From Sutcliffiella tianshenii (GTDB taxonomy: Bacteria; Bacillota; Bacilli; Bacillales; Bacillaceae_I), in the NCBI RefSeq assembly GCF_016908565.1, contig NZ_JAFBED010000007.1:62001-126000 (forward strand): a stretch of 64,000 bases of DNA. Reading direction: 5' to 3'. How positions within the stretch are numbered: the stretch's first letter is position 1; each line of letters begins with the position of its first letter. The position numbers and the translations under genes are program-made. Below, in pieces: positions 1 through 9,369 of the stretch. Below the pieces are notes generated by a model. It was not told where the DNA came from. It saw only the letters and a program-made list of their open reading frames with translations, and did not search any database.

Positions 1-109
1 GAATTTTTTATGTATAATCGTGTACAATATAAACTAACTTAATACTAAACACCTACCATCAAGAATTATCTAGTAGTAACACGTTAAATACCGGATAAGG
101 AGTGGTTTT

Positions 110-331
110 TTGAAACCTTCAACAAACCGTATGCTAACCCGTATTAAAGCCGTCTACATGTTTATTCATGAGAAAGGGACTGTGTCCACACAGCAGTTGG
201 TCGATGAATTTGGGATCACCCCCCGAACCGTCCAGCGTGATTTAAATGTGTTAGCTTTTAATGGTCTTGTTCAAAGCCCCACTAAAGGTAAATGGGCTAC
301 TACAGAAAAGAAGGTCAGGTTGTCGTCTTAA
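110..331 (+). CDS. ytzE: Small DeoR-type HTH regulator (YtzE-like)
   Basis: This 73-residue protein consists almost entirely of one winged helix-turn-helix. Residues about 12-60 read as a DeoR-type DNA-binding domain, with the recognition helix around ITPRTVQRDLNVL. The C-terminal sugar-phosphate sensor domain of full-length DeoR proteins is absent, as in the short B. subtilis YtzE. The start is a TTG, chosen because AAGGAGTGG lies about 6 bases upstream and no ATG is better placed. The gene is monocistronic and faces away from the pseudouridine synthase gene. Its target is unknown. It is probably a DNA-binding protein, but with no effector domain to predict a ligand. Confidence 0.85.
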   Translation: MKPSTNRMLTRIKAVYMFIHEKGTVSTQQLVDEFGITPRTVQRDLNVLAFNGLVQSPTKGKWATTEKKVRLSS

Positions 332-371
332 CGTTACATAGATATAATAATTTGCATATTGCGTGGAAAAG

Positions 372-401
372 GAATCGATCCGAGCGGAGTCGGTTCTTTT
401 T
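372..401 (+). terminator. Rho-independent terminator of ytzE
   Basis: GAATCGA pairs with TCGGTTC (one G-T pair) around a GC-rich loop, followed by a run of five T on the plus strand. Confidence 0.5.
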
Positions 402-425
402 GTTGTCTTTGCAAAGTTAGACAAA

Positions 426-466
426 ATAAAAACAGGAAGGAGAAGATCTCCAGCCTGTTTTATCTT
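426..466 (-). terminator. Terminator after the ytzG-ytgP operon
   Basis: On the minus strand an imperfect GC-rich stem (ACAGG..GGAG / CTCC..CCTGT) is followed by TTTTTATTTTG. It lies just downstream of the pseudouridine synthase stop. Confidence 0.65.
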
Positions 467-507
467 GTATTACTCTACATCAGTTGCTTCTGTAACCTTC
501 TTAGAGA

Positions 508-1221
508 TTACCTATTCTCTTTTAAGAGTTCCACTTCTTCATCCGTCAGTTCCCTGTATTCACCGAGTTCGAGATCTGGATCGAGTTCCAGCGGTCCCAT
601 ACTGAGCCTCTTCAGATAGGTAACCGTTTTTCCGACTGCCTGGAACATTCTTTTCACTTGATGGAATTTCCCCTCGACGATGGTGACTTCTATTTCGGAT
701 TGAGGACCGGCAGAAAGTATCTTCAGCTCGGCAGGCAAGGTTTCGTAGCCATCATCCAAGGTGACACCTTCACGGAATGATGCAATGTCCTCTTCCGTTA
801 CTTCTCCGTCAATTTTTGCATAATAAGTCTTGGGAACATGCTTTTTCGGTGAAAGCAGCTGATGAGCAAGCTGGCCATCATTGGTCAGGAGCAGAAATCC
901 TTCCGTATCCTTATCAAGCCGTCCCACCGGAAAAGGTTCAAAAATCTTATCTTCCTCTTGTAAAATATCCACAACCGTTTCCTGTCTGTGGTCCTCGGTT
1001 GCCGACAAGAATCCAGGAGGTTTATGCATCATCAAGTAGATGAACTCGCGGTATTCCACCACATCATCCAATACCGTCACTTCTTGTTCCTCGGGCTCCA
1101 CATGAACCTTTGCATCCTTCACTACCTTGCCGTCCACTTTTACAACGCCTGTCTTCAACAGCTTCTTCACTTCTTTACGGGTTCCATAGCCGCTGTTTGC
1201 CAATAGTTTATCTAATCTCAT
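508..1221 (-). CDS. ytzG: 16S rRNA pseudouridine synthase, RsuA family
   Basis: This 237-residue enzyme isomerises a uridine in rRNA to pseudouridine; RsuA-type enzymes act on 16S U516. An S4 RNA-binding domain occupies residues about 1-45 (MRLDKLLANSGYGTRKE). The RsuA/RluB catalytic domain follows, with the motif GRLDKDTEG at 100-108 and the presumed catalytic Asp at 103. The length is normal for the family. AAAGGAG sits 6 bases before the ATG. It lies 17 bases downstream of the MurJ gene on the same strand, so the two probably share a transcript. RsuA and RluB paralogues are hard to separate by eye, so the exact target base is inferred from the YtzG resemblance and location. Confidence 0.9.
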   Translation of the reverse strand: MRLDKLLANSGYGTRKEVKKLLKTGVVKVDGKVVKDAKVHVEPEEQEVTVLDDVVEYREFIYLMMHKPPGFLSATEDHRQETVVDILQEEDKIFEPFPVGRLDKDTEGFLLLTNDGQLAHQLLSPKKHVPKTYYAKIDGEVTEEDIASFREGVTLDDGYETLPAELKILSAGPQSEIEVTIVEGKFHQVKRMFQAVGKTVTYLKRLSMGPLELDPDLELGEYRELTDEEVELLKENR

Positions 1222-1238
1222 AGTTAACTCCTTTGATA

Positions 1239-2858
1239 TTAAAGGCCTCTTTCACCTGTTTTTCTATTTAAAAACGGAAATCTGTTCCCGAAAAGGTACA
1301 TTAATAAATTGCTGCGATAGCTTAGGAAGAAATAGATTCCCGCTCCAACAGCTGCACTAATGAATATCACGATAATTGCCTGCAAGCGGCCATCGCTGTA
1401 TGGAATGAATCCTTCCAATAACTGAAGTACGATAAACACTCCCACTATCATCGCAATATTGAAAATGGCCATCAGCATCGTTCTTCTGAACACGATGGAA
1501 TAGTCGAACCCTGTGTATTTTTTAATTGCCCATAAGTTCATTACTACACTTGCAGTATACCCGATTCCGGTTGCGACAATCGATCCTTCTGCACCCATGA
1601 GGTAAATAAGCGGGAAGTTAAGCACAAGCTTCAACCCTATCCCAAGCGCCAATCCATAGACTGTATACTTCTGGCGGTTGATTCCTTGCAGGACTGATGC
1701 CGTTACTGTGAAAATTGCCAGCGGGATCGCAGTAGGAGCGTACCAGGTCAGCAAATATCCACCAAGTTCATCGTATGAATAAAAGGCTGCGTATGCCGGC
1801 CCACCGAGTATGGAAAGACCGATGCAAGCTGGCAATGTTAAGTAAAGCAGAATTTGAAACGTCTTGCTCATCTGACGATGCAGGACATCCTGGTCATTGC
1901 TGATAAATGACCTGGTGATCGCAGGCAATAATGACAAGGCGAAAGCAGTAGCAAGCGTGATTGGGATCATGACAAGCTTTTGGCCGTAATTGTTGATGAT
2001 TGCAAAAGCATCACCGGAATTGGCATACCCGGCCATCGCCATTATTTTGTTAAAACTGAAGGTATCGACCAATTGATATAGTGGCATGGCAAGCCCGACA
2101 AATACGAAAGGAGCCGCATAAAGGACTATTTCCTTGTACATTTCCTTGTAGGATATATCCATGGTACCCTTATCCTTCTCCAAAAGGGTGTCCAGATGCT
2201 TTTTCCTGCTGAACCAGTACCATATGAGTATGGCAAGTCCAGCGACCGCCCCGATAAACGCACCAAAAGTGGCATAACCAATTGCGGTAGGCAGACTACC
2301 TTTTGTTACCTTCATGATTATATATACACTGCCCAACAAGAATATAATCCTTGCGAGCTGCTCTACAACTTGTGATACGGCTGTCGGCCCCATTGATTCA
2401 TGGCCTTGAAAAAATCCCCTTATCAAACTCATGACAGGTACCAGTAATAGGGCAAAACTGACCATTCTGATTACCAATGTTATATCATCATAGGAGTGCT
2501 TACTGCCTTCATTGATGATCATCGGTGAGAACACCGGTGCAAGGAGATATAGTACGAGAAAGGAAACGACACCTGTTATGCTCATTAATAGAATACCGGA
2601 GCGGAACAGCTTTCTCCCTACTGCGTACTCTTCCAAAGCATTATATTTAGCGACGAACTTTGATACCGCCAATGGCACGCCCATTGTTGCCACACTCAAA
2701 ACAACTGAGTAGAGAACATAGGCATACGTATATAATTCTCCCCCGCTCTTTCCTACCAAAGTATAGAACGGAAAAATATAGACTAATCCTAACACCCTGG
2801 AAAGCATCGTTCCCAAAGTTAAAATAAACGTACCTCTTAATATATTCGATGTTGACAT
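1239..2858 (-). CDS. ytgP: Lipid II flippase MurJ/YtgP, MOP superfamily
   Basis: This 539-residue integral membrane protein has about 14 hydrophobic segments. The start MSTSNILRGTFILTLGTMLS and the FFQGHESMGPTA region are typical of the YtgP branch of the polysaccharide/MATE-like (MOP) exporters. YtgP is one of two lipid II flippases in B. subtilis, moving the undecaprenyl-linked peptidoglycan precursor to the outer leaflet. Family length is about 540, so the gene looks complete. A weak TAGGTAGGG-type site precedes the ATG. It is first in a two-gene operon with the pseudouridine synthase. A capsule or teichoic-type flippase is the alternative, but the chromosomal position favours YtgP. Confidence 0.9.
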   Translation of the reverse strand: MSTSNILRGTFILTLGTMLSRVLGLVYIFPFYTLVGKSGGELYTYAYVLYSVVLSVATMGVPLAVSKFVAKYNALEEYAVGRKLFRSGILLMSITGVVSFLVLYLLAPVFSPMIINEGSKHSYDDITLVIRMVSFALLLVPVMSLIRGFFQGHESMGPTAVSQVVEQLARIIFLLGSVYIIMKVTKGSLPTAIGYATFGAFIGAVAGLAILIWYWFSRKKHLDTLLEKDKGTMDISYKEMYKEIVLYAAPFVFVGLAMPLYQLVDTFSFNKIMAMAGYANSGDAFAIINNYGQKLVMIPITLATAFALSLLPAITRSFISNDQDVLHRQMSKTFQILLYLTLPACIGLSILGGPAYAAFYSYDELGGYLLTWYAPTAIPLAIFTVTASVLQGINRQKYTVYGLALGIGLKLVLNFPLIYLMGAEGSIVATGIGYTASVVMNLWAIKKYTGFDYSIVFRRTMLMAIFNIAMIVGVFIVLQLLEGFIPYSDGRLQAIIVIFISAAVGAGIYFFLSYRSNLLMYLFGNRFPFLNRKTGERGL

Positions 2859-2935
2859 AAAATCCCTACCTACTATATGTAACTTTTTGTCTAACCTTAG
2901 TATTTTACCATAAAGGGTGTTGACGTGTATGTTTT

Positions 2936-3316
2936 TTACCAGCCTGCAAGGACGCTTCTATCGAGAGAAATCCTGGAAAAAGCGATGAATGGCGTGTCAT
3001 CTTCCAAGTTTTCGAATGCCTCTTTGCAAATGACTACTTTAAACTCCCCATAAGCATCCGCCTCGAGAAGAAGCCGGCCTGCTTCCTCGCGGGAAAAAAG
3101 AACCCCGAATTCATCTTTGTCATTTATCCTCGCACAAAAAATGTAAGCATCCATCTCTTTTTCATAGAGCCATGCATAAGAATATTTATTTATTTTTGTC
3201 GGAATGAGATCATCTAATGATGGTATGGACAAGAGCAGAACGGGGATACCCCCATCAATGGTCCATCCACCGTCTTCTGGATGATGCGCTTCGGTTATAT
3301 TTGGTGAATAATTCAT
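2936..3316 (-). CDS. Hypothetical protein, 126 aa
   Basis: I do not recognise the family. The protein is soluble, acidic and without Cys motifs, signal peptide or membrane segments. It opens with MNYSPNITEAHHPEDGGW and contains a mixed alpha/beta middle (YSYAWLYEKEMDAYIFCARI). AAGGGG precedes the ATG by about 7 bases. It is transcribed divergently from the flavoprotein gene at 3442, and its putative promoter (TTGGAC, 18 bp, TATGAT on the minus strand) shares its -35 with that of the divergent gene. The intact frame, good ribosome binding site and promoter support a real gene. Function unknown. Confidence 0.6.
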   Translation of the reverse strand: MNYSPNITEAHHPEDGGWTIDGGIPVLLLSIPSLDDLIPTKINKYSYAWLYEKEMDAYIFCARINDKDEFGVLFSREEAGRLLLEADAYGEFKVVICKEAFENLEDDTPFIAFSRISLDRSVLAGW

Positions 3317-3373
3317 TGTATACCCCTTTTTCGTTAACTTTATCTCTCAAAATCATACGGAAAGATGTCTATT

Positions 3374-3402
3374 TTGTCCAACATCCGTTTACAGTATATA
3401 AT
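3374..3402 (+). promoter_or_regulatory. SigA-type promoter of the flavoprotein gene
   Basis: TTGTCC at 3374-3379, a 17-base spacer, and TATAAT at 3397-3402. The -35 hexamer overlaps the complementary TTGGAC used by the divergent gene. Confidence 0.6.
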
Positions 3403-3441
3403 AAAGGATAGGTTTTCTAAATTTAGTTGGTTGGTGAAAAG

Positions 3442-4722
3442 ATGAAATATGATGTAATAATAATTGGCGGCGGTCCGTCCGGTCTGATGGCCTCGATCGC
3501 TGCAGCGGAACAGAAAGCACGTGTCCTTCTGTTGGATAAAGGTAATAAGCTTGGCAGAAAGCTGGCTATCTCAGGCGGCGGGCGTTGTAATGTAACAAAC
3601 AGGCTTCCAGTCGATGAGATTATCAAGCATATTCCCGGTAACGGAAGATTCCTATACAGTGCGTTTTCAGAGTTTAGTAATGAAGATATCATCAAGTTCT
3701 TTGAGGGACTTGGCATTCAATTGAAAGAGGAGGACCATGGCCGCATGTTCCCTGTGACCGACAAGGCCCAAAGTGTCGTGGATGCTCTTTTGGATAAAAT
3801 GAAACAACTGAAAGTGGAAATCCGGACAAATACCGCAGTTGAAACGGTGGAATATGAAGAGGACCGAACGAAAGGGGTCCTGTTGAAAAACGGGGAATTC
3901 ATCGAGTCCACATGTGTCGTCATTGCGGTTGGCGGAAAATCGGTACCACATACAGGCTCTACAGGAGACGGATACCCTTGGGCAAAAAAAGCGGGACACA
4001 CAGTGACTGACCTTTTCCCGACAGAAGTGCCATTGACTTCGACTGAGCCTTTTATCCGAGAAAAACGACTGCAAGGGCTCTCTTTACGAGATGTTGCGCT
4101 AAGTGTATTGAATCCAAAGGGAAAAGTGGTCAAAACACATCAAATGGATATGATATTCACTCATTTTGGTGTGTCAGGCCCGGCTGTATTGCGCTGCAGC
4201 CAGTATGTGGTCAAAACGATGAAGAAATTCAATGTCCGATCCGTGACGATGAGCCTGGATGTCCTTCCAAGCATCAATGAGGAGCAAGTATTCCAGGAGC
4301 TTCACAATCTGTTGAAGGACGAACCCAAAAAAGCCATTAAGAATGTACTTAAAGGCATTGTGCCGGAGCGATACTTATTATTTTTGTTGGAGCAATGTGG
4401 GATTGATGAACAGGAAATCGGTGCAACACTAGCCCATGAAAAAATAAGGGAACTCGCGAAAATGTGCAAGCAATTCCGATTTGAAGTATCCGGTACCTTA
4501 TCAATCGAAAAGGCATTCGTGACCGGCGGAGGTGTTTCTGTAAAAGAGATCCATCCAAAAGAGATGGCTTCCAAACAGAAAGACGGATTATATTTTTGCG
4601 GGGAAGTACTTGATATCCATGGATATACTGGTGGGTACAACATTACTTCTGCTCTGGTTACCGGAAGGCTGGCAGGCTTGAACGCCGGGAAAAAAGCGGC
4701 AAGCCTACGCAGTTACCATTAA
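3442..4722 (+). CDS. ytfP: FAD-dependent oxidoreductase, HI0933/YhiN family (YtfP)
   Basis: This 426-residue flavoprotein belongs to the HI0933-like (BaiN/RdsA) group of Rossmann-fold oxidoreductases. The dinucleotide-binding motif is IIIGGGPSG (residues 6-14), followed by the family signature SGGGRCN at 44-50. The C-terminal FAD-binding segment reads [12 protein letters not shown] ... [19 protein letters not shown]. The physiological substrate is not known from sequence. The ATG at 3442 is preferred over an in-frame TTG at 3427, because GGTGAAAAG lies immediately before the ATG. It has its own promoter and appears monocistronic. It matches ytfP by position next to ytgP. Confidence 0.88.
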   Translation: MKYDVIIIGGGPSGLMASIAAAEQKARVLLLDKGNKLGRKLAISGGGRCNVTNRLPVDEIIKHIPGNGRFLYSAFSEFSNEDIIKFFEGLGIQLKEEDHGRMFPVTDKAQSVVDALLDKMKQLKVEIRTNTAVETVEYEEDRTKGVLLKNGEFIESTCVVIAVGGKSVPHTGSTGDGYPWAKKAGHTVTDLFPTEVPLTSTEPFIREKRLQGLSLRDVALSVLNPKGKVVKTHQMDMIFTHFGVSGPAVLRCSQYVVKTMKKFNVRSVTMSLDVLPSINEEQVFQELHNLLKDEPKKAIKNVLKGIVPERYLLFLLEQCGIDEQEIGATLAHEKIRELAKMCKQFRFEVSGTLSIEKAFVTGGGVSVKEIHPKEMASKQKDGLYFCGEVLDIHGYTGGYNITSALVTGRLAGLNAGKKAASLRSYH

Positions 4723-4827
4723 TACAAACGAGAATACTAGTCCAAGTCCGACTCCATACATGGCGAATTCATTCATAAATGATTTTTCCTCTGTCATTAC
4801 CGTTTCGTTTTGAGTGTGGTGGTTCAT
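4705..4827 (-). CDS. Putative 40-aa single-span membrane peptide
   Basis: This short open frame reads [18 protein letters not shown] followed by a hydrophobic stretch ([15 protein letters not shown]) and ends TA. That is a hydrophilic N-terminus and one C-terminal membrane span. AAAGGATGG lies upstream of the ATG at good spacing. Its 3' end overlaps the last 18 bases of the convergent flavoprotein gene. I know no family. A clear ribosome binding site and a realistic amphipathic/transmembrane layout support translation. Short length means chance cannot be excluded. Confidence 0.5.
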   Translation of the reverse strand: MNHHTQNETVMTEEKSFMNEFAMYGVGLGLVFSFVLMVTA

Positions 4828-4943
4828 GGTCCATCCATCCTTTCGGGTTATGTTATTTGATTAGACGATAGGCACTAATAATTGTTACAGCTTTTTAATA
4901 ATTGTTTCTGGTTTTTAATAAGTTACTTATCTCTACCCAGATT

Positions 4944-4987
4944 TTAGAGCCTGATAAACATCTTTTTCAGATTTTTTCAGGCTCTAA
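4944..4987 (-). terminator. Terminator overlapping the end of cse60
   Basis: TTTAGAGCCTG pairs with CAGGCTCTAAA around an A/T-rich loop. The upstream arm includes the cse60 stop codon. Confidence 0.5.
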
Positions 4988-5156
4988 ATATTACCATTGC
5001 CGAAAAGCAATAAATCTGCTCTTCATCCTCCAATAAGCAGCCCACCTGATACTTGATATCTATCAAATCCCTGTCTGCAAGCCCTCTCAGAAAGTCGTTT
5101 ACCGCATCCTCAAGGTCCCGTTCATGCTCCTCATCGAACATCTTGATCTGCACCAT
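4977..5156 (-). CDS. cse60: Sporulation protein Cse60 (YteV)
   Basis: This 59-residue protein resembles B. subtilis Cse60, a small protein made in the mother cell under SigE. It has the family pattern MVQIKMFDEEHERDLEDAVNDF, then DLIDIKYQVG and a C-terminal IYCFSAMVIFR. The molecular role is not established. A longer frame begins 18 bases earlier, but the ATG at 5156 has GGGAGGTGG at ideal spacing and gives the family length of about 60. No obvious SigE promoter was identified by eye. Its presence is the best sporulation marker in the window. Confidence 0.85.
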   Translation of the reverse strand: MVQIKMFDEEHERDLEDAVNDFLRGLADRDLIDIKYQVGCLLEDEEQIYCFSAMVIFRA

Positions 5157-5230
5157 GGTCTGTCCACCTCCCATTTACTACTATGTATAGGAGGAAAACT
5201 CTTTGTTTATACCAGGTTGGTGAGCCTTTT

Positions 5231-5259
5231 AAAAAAAGCCCCTATGAAAAGGAGCTTTT
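5231..5259 (-). terminator. Terminator after the 211-aa membrane protein gene
   Basis: AAGCTCC pairs with GGGGCTT on the minus strand, followed by TTTTTTT. Confidence 0.6.
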
Positions 5260-5260
5260 A

Positions 5261-5896
5261 CTAGTATCCGAGGACTTTCATCATGCCCAAATAGATGAAA
5301 ACAGCCGCGAACCCCAGAGAATACTTGTTGAATTTAAAATATGTAATGGGTGGGCGCCGTTCTTTCAGTTCTTTCATTAATTCCTCGATGAAGGCTTTAT
5401 CCCCGAATCTAAGAAATGACACCTGTAGGTCACTTTTATCAAGGTCCTTCCAATTGATCTTGATTTCTTCATCGCCATCATCCAAATAATAGTAGGTGAT
5501 ATAATTGCTGCTTAAGTAATCATCGTTTCCCTTCACTTCTTTAAAATATCCGTAGCCATGACTGTTCAGGAGTTTTTCCAAAATCTCAAAAAATGTGTAT
5601 GGCTCATAACTAAATACATGCAATTCCGTGTTCTTCCGCTCTTTCACCATCGTCAGCAGACCAATGAGCAACGGTCCGACCACTGCAACAAAGGCCTCCT
5701 TTTGCAAATCCATTTGAATGAATGCAATCAACAGTACAAGAGATAACATGGCCCCATAAAGGACGCGCCGGTATCGATCACTGTTCGAAGTGGAAGAAAC
5801 ACCCTTCGTTCTGTATTTTGTAATACTTTCATAGATGAGAAGCAAGCCGATGAATATTAAAAATAGATAGAATGAATGCTGTTGAATGAATTCCAT
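5261..5896 (-). CDS. Hypothetical membrane protein, 211 aa
   Basis: I do not recognise this family. Residues about 7-24 and two segments between 47 and 84 are hydrophobic and read as membrane spans. A charged cytoplasmic-type domain follows (about 95-185; SYEPYTFFEILEKLLNSHG, YYYLDDGDEEIKINWKDL), then a possible last span near the C-terminus (YSLGFAAVFIYLGMM). GGAGGGGGG precedes the ATG. The gene lies between cse60 and the rhodanese gene on the same strand, and each gene has its own terminator. No catalytic motif is visible. Confidence 0.65.
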   Translation of the reverse strand: MEFIQQHSFYLFLIFIGLLLIYESITKYRTKGVSSTSNSDRYRRVLYGAMLSLVLLIAFIQMDLQKEAFVAVVGPLLIGLLTMVKERKNTELHVFSYEPYTFFEILEKLLNSHGYGYFKEVKGNDDYLSSNYITYYYLDDGDEEIKINWKDLDKSDLQVSFLRFGDKAFIEELMKELKERRPPITYFKFNKYSLGFAAVFIYLGMMKVLGY

Positions 5897-5970
5897 GTGA
5901 TCCCCCCCTCCTCATAGTAATACGTGTAGAAGGCGCAGAGGTTTCATTTAAGTCTCGAACTTACCCAAAC

Positions 5971-5998
5971 AAAAAAAGACCAGCCCAAGCCGGTCCCA
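5971..5998 (-). terminator. Terminator after the rhodanese gene
   Basis: GACCGG pairs with CTGGTC around CTTGGG on the minus strand, followed by seven T. Confidence 0.7.
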
Positions 5999-6013
5999 TT
6001 TACCAAAATAAGA

Positions 6014-6322
6014 TTATTCCACGTCGCCTTCCCACTCCAGCATGCCGCCTTCCATGTTGCGTACCTTGTAGCCTTGCTCCTGCAGGTAGTGGCAGACATT
6101 TTCGCTGCGGCGCCCCGAGCGGCAAATGACGATGTATTCTTTATCCTTATCAAGCTGATCCAGGCTTGCAGGGATATCACCCATGCGGATGTGCTTTGCC
6201 TGTTTGATCTTGCCTGTTTCGATTTCTTCGTCTTCACGGACATCTACCAAAAGCAGCTCTTCCCCTGCATCCAGCTTTTTCTTCAGCTCATCTGTTGTTA
6301 TGGTTTTGATTTCTTCCATCAT
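6014..6322 (-). CDS. ytwF: Rhodanese-like sulfurtransferase (YtwF-like)
   Basis: This single-domain rhodanese of 102 residues transfers sulfane sulfur through a persulfidated Cys. The active-site loop reads VICRSGRRSEN, with the catalytic Cys in the CRSGRR hexaloop. The N-terminal LLLVDVREDEEIETGKI and the IRMGDIP segment are typical. The start is the ATG at 6322 (MMEEIKTI), with GAGG about 6 bases upstream. A longer frame to 6358 lacks a good site. It lies between leuS and the unknown membrane protein, and the partner acceptor is unknown. Position near leuS matches ytwF. Confidence 0.88.
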   Translation of the reverse strand: MMEEIKTITTDELKKKLDAGEELLLVDVREDEEIETGKIKQAKHIRMGDIPASLDQLDKDKEYIVICRSGRRSENVCHYLQEQGYKVRNMEGGMLEWEGDVE

Positions 6323-6371
6323 AAAAACCTCGATTCTATGTAGTGTGTAAAGATACATTCATTCTAACAAA

Positions 6372-6411
6372 AATAAAACAAGACTGCCAAATCTTCGGCA
6401 GCCTTGCTTTC
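6372..6411 (-). terminator. leuS terminator
   Basis: CAAGGCTGCCG...TGGCAGTCTTG hairpin on the minus strand, followed by TTTTATTTTT. Confidence 0.8.
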
Positions 6412-6425
6412 AAAAATCATAGTGA

Positions 6426-8843
6426 TCAGTTTGCTACAATATTCACCAATTTCCCTGGTACAGCAATGACCTTGCGAACCGTTTTTCCTTCGATGGATTC
6501 TTTTACTGTTTCATCAGCAAGTGCAATTTCTTCCATCTTTTCACGCGTGGCATCTGCAGGGACATAAAGTTTCGCTTTCAATTTACCGTTAACTTGAACG
6601 ACGATTTCCACTTCATCTTCCACTAGCTTAGACTCGTCATAGACCGGCCAAGCTTCGTATGTGATTGTGCCTTCGTTTCCAAGCTTCTCCCAAAGCTCTT
6701 CCGCGATATGCGGACAAACCGGGGACAATAGCTTAACGAATCCTTCCACATACTCTTTTGGAATCACATCCGCTTTGTAGGCATCATTGATGAATACCAT
6801 CATTTGCGAGATTCCCGTGTTGAAACGAAGTCCTTCGTAATCCTCTGTAACCTTTTTGACGGTTGCATGGTAGGTTTTCTCCAAAGTATCCTCTTCCGTC
6901 AATTCCACAACCTTGGAACTAAGCTTGCCATTCTCTTCGACAAACAATCTCCATACGCGGTCAAGGAAGCGGCGGGAGCCATCCAGTCCGTTTGTGCTCC
7001 AGGCAATGGAAGCTTCCAAAGGTCCCATGAACATTTCATAAAGGCGTAATGTGTCAGCACCATGAGATTCGACGATTTCATCAGGGTTAACGACATTCCC
7101 TTTGGATTTACTCATCTTTTCGTTGTTTTCACCCAAGATCATTCCTTGGTTGAATAGCTTTTGGAATGGTTCTTTTGTTGGAACCACACCGATATCATAC
7201 AAGAATTTGTGCCAGAAACGGGCATACAATAAGTGAAGAACCGCGTGCTCCGCTCCACCGATATAAATATCAACCGGCAACCACTCTTTTAACTTTTCAG
7301 GATCGGCCAATCTTTCACTGTTGGTCGGGTCGATATAGCGAAGGTAGTACCAGCAGCTTCCGCCCCATTGCGGCATTGTATTCGTCTCGCGGCGTCCTTT
7401 TTTACCTGTTTCAGGATCTACTACATTCACCCAGTCTTCAATTGCTGCAAGTGGTGATTCCCCTGTCCCGGATGGACGGATTTCCTTTGTTTTCGGTAAA
7501 ACAAGCGGAAGCTCGCTTTCCGGCACTGCCGTTGTTGTGCCATCTTCCCAGTGGATGATAGGAATCGGCTCACCCCAGTAACGCTGACGGCTGAACAACC
7601 AATCACGTAGGCGATACGAAACCTTCTTCTCACCTTTTCCGTTTGTTTCCAACCACTGGATCATGTTTGAGATCGCTTCTTCTTTTCCAAGTCCGTTCAA
7701 GAAATCGGAGTTTACGTGCTCTCCGTCCCCTGTGTATGCCTCTTTCGTAACATCTCCACCGGCAACCACTTCAACGATCGGCAGCTCAAATTTAGTTGCA
7801 AATTCATAATCGCGCTCATCATGAGCCGGTACTGCCATGATGGCACCTGTTCCGTAGCTCATCAATACGTAATCCGCAATCCAGATAGGAAGCTTTTCAC
7901 CGCTCACAGGATTTACAGCATAAGCTCCAGTGAACTCTCCCGTTTTTTCCTTGGAAAGCTCTGTACGCTCCAAGTCACTCTTGCTTTGAATCTTTGTGAT
8001 ATAAGCTTCCACTGCATCCTTCTGGTCCTCAGTCACAATTTTCTTCACTAATGGATGCTCTGGTGCCAATACGGCATAGGTTGCACCAAATAGCGTATCA
8101 GGACGAGTCGTAAATACGGTAAACCTCTCGTCTGTTCCATCAATCGCAAAATGTACGTTCGCTCCTTCAGAACGGCCGATCCAGTTGCGCTGCATATCCT
8201 TTAAGCTTTCCGGCCAATCCAATTCATTCAAGTCTTCAAGCAGGCGATCCGCATACTCGGTAATTCGAAGAATCCACTGTCTCATCGGACGGCGCTCGAC
8301 CGGATGTCCGCCACGCTCTGATTTTCCATCAATCACTTCTTCATTTGCAAGTACAGTACCTAATGCAGGACACCAGTTTACCGGCACCTCATCCACATAT
8401 GCCAAGCCTTTTTCATAAAGCTTCAAGAAGATCCATTGTGTCCATTTGTAGTACTCAGGATCTGTCGTATTCACTTCACGATCCCAGTCATAGGAGAATC
8501 CAAGGGACTTGATTTGTCTTCTGAATGTATTGATGTTCTGCTCGGTGAACTCGGCAGGATCATTTCCTGTATCCAATGCATATTGCTCTGCCGGTAAACC
8601 GAATGCATCCCATCCCATCGGATGAAGGACGTTCTGTCCCTGCATTCGCTTCACGCGTGAAAGGATGTCTGTTGCTGTATAGCCTTCCGGGTGACCTACG
8701 TGGAGGCCTGCGCCGGATGGATATGGGAACATGTCTAGTGCATAGAACTTCTCTTTCCCTTTTTCTTCATGTGTTTTGAACGTCTTGTTTTCTTCCCAAT
8801 ACTTTTGCCATTTTTGTTCAATGGACTGATGCTGAAACGACAT
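6426..8843 (-). CDS. leuS: Leucyl-tRNA synthetase
   Basis: This 805-residue class I aminoacyl-tRNA synthetase charges tRNA-Leu in the cytoplasm. The HIGH signature appears as HVGH at 48-51 in [15 protein letters not shown]. The KMSKS signature lies near residue 578 ([12 protein letters not shown]). The CP1 editing domain contains the [12 protein letters not shown] stretch and [12 protein letters not shown]. The anticodon-binding and C-terminal domains are intact, and the length is standard for Bacillus. AGGAGG lies 8 bases before the ATG. Expression should be controlled by the T-box leader just upstream, which responds to uncharged tRNA-Leu. Confidence 0.99.
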   Translation of the reverse strand: MSFQHQSIEQKWQKYWEENKTFKTHEEKGKEKFYALDMFPYPSGAGLHVGHPEGYTATDILSRVKRMQGQNVLHPMGWDAFGLPAEQYALDTGNDPAEFTEQNINTFRRQIKSLGFSYDWDREVNTTDPEYYKWTQWIFLKLYEKGLAYVDEVPVNWCPALGTVLANEEVIDGKSERGGHPVERRPMRQWILRITEYADRLLEDLNELDWPESLKDMQRNWIGRSEGANVHFAIDGTDERFTVFTTRPDTLFGATYAVLAPEHPLVKKIVTEDQKDAVEAYITKIQSKSDLERTELSKEKTGEFTGAYAVNPVSGEKLPIWIADYVLMSYGTGAIMAVPAHDERDYEFATKFELPIVEVVAGGDVTKEAYTGDGEHVNSDFLNGLGKEEAISNMIQWLETNGKGEKKVSYRLRDWLFSRQRYWGEPIPIIHWEDGTTTAVPESELPLVLPKTKEIRPSGTGESPLAAIEDWVNVVDPETGKKGRRETNTMPQWGGSCWYYLRYIDPTNSERLADPEKLKEWLPVDIYIGGAEHAVLHLLYARFWHKFLYDIGVVPTKEPFQKLFNQGMILGENNEKMSKSKGNVVNPDEIVESHGADTLRLYEMFMGPLEASIAWSTNGLDGSRRFLDRVWRLFVEENGKLSSKVVELTEEDTLEKTYHATVKKVTEDYEGLRFNTGISQMMVFINDAYKADVIPKEYVEGFVKLLSPVCPHIAEELWEKLGNEGTITYEAWPVYDESKLVEDEVEIVVQVNGKLKAKLYVPADATREKMEEIALADETVKESIEGKTVRKVIAVPGKLVNIVAN

Positions 8844-8866
8844 CTTCTTTTCCTCCTAATCTGAAT

Positions 8867-8985
8867 TACGGAAGCGCCTTGCTCACCCCCGACAAGCATA
8901 AGACAGTTTCCGGAGAAGGTCGTTCTTTGACCTTTGCAGGAAAATGGCTTATGACCTCGAGGGGGTAGGCGCTGCAGCTGGACAA
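8867..8985 (-). repeat. Palindromic intergenic repeat between T-box and leuS
   Basis: Opposing arms GCGCCTTGCTCACCCCCGAC and GAGGGGGTAGGCGC flank CATAAG/CTTATG, with an inner GGTC...GACC. Together they form one long imperfect stem-loop of about 115 bp. I recall very similar CCCCGA...CATAAG...TCGAGGGG elements scattered through Bacillaceae genomes. It is non-coding and sits between the attenuator terminator and the leuS ribosome binding site, so it would be transcribed in the leuS mRNA. Confidence 0.65.
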
Positions 8986-9002
8986 CAACTAAAGATAAAT
9001 AC

Positions 9003-9275
9003 AAAAAACCCCTCATCCCTATAAAAGGGACGAGAGGTTTGAATATACATAACCTACCGCGGTACCACCCAGATTATTACCACAAATGTGATAATCACTC
9101 GAATCCTTAACGCGGATGATACGGCACAACACTACTTCCTTCATAAGTGAAGGGTTCACATCTGCTACTCCAAGGCGAGTTCATGAACGCTCGTTTGTTG
9201 GCTCGCACCATCCGCCAACTCTCTTGTGCTCGTTTCGTCCACTACTGATCCTCTTCAACGTATAAGTTTAGTTGA
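9003..9275 (-). promoter_or_regulatory. T-box leader of leuS (Leu-specific)
   Basis: The T-box signature GGTGGTACCGCGG lies at 9058-9070 (minus). The stem I distal loop GGTGCGAGCC is present. A specifier CTC (Leu) lies at 9177-9179, in the typical GAA-CTC-context before TTGGAGTAG. The terminator arm (ACCTCTCGTCCC / GGGATGAGGGGT, then T6) is at 9003-9040. Uncharged tRNA-Leu would stabilise the antiterminator and let leuS be transcribed. Confidence 0.92.
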
Positions 9276-9283
9276 TAATCTGT

Positions 9284-9312
9284 ATTGTAAAGAATTTATT
9301 GGAAAACTTCAA
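9284..9312 (-). promoter_or_regulatory. SigA-type promoter of the leuS T-box transcript
   Basis: TTGAAG (9307-9312), 17-base spacer, TACAAT (9284-9289), on the minus strand. Confidence 0.75.
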
Positions 9313-9369
9313 GGGGTATTTTCATTAATCATTATGAACGTTTTACGATTTAATTATTCCAATCAATAA

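Noticed and set aside
359-619. Plus-strand Ser-rich frame
   Set aside because: It is antisense to the 3' end of the pseudouridine synthase gene and crosses two terminators.
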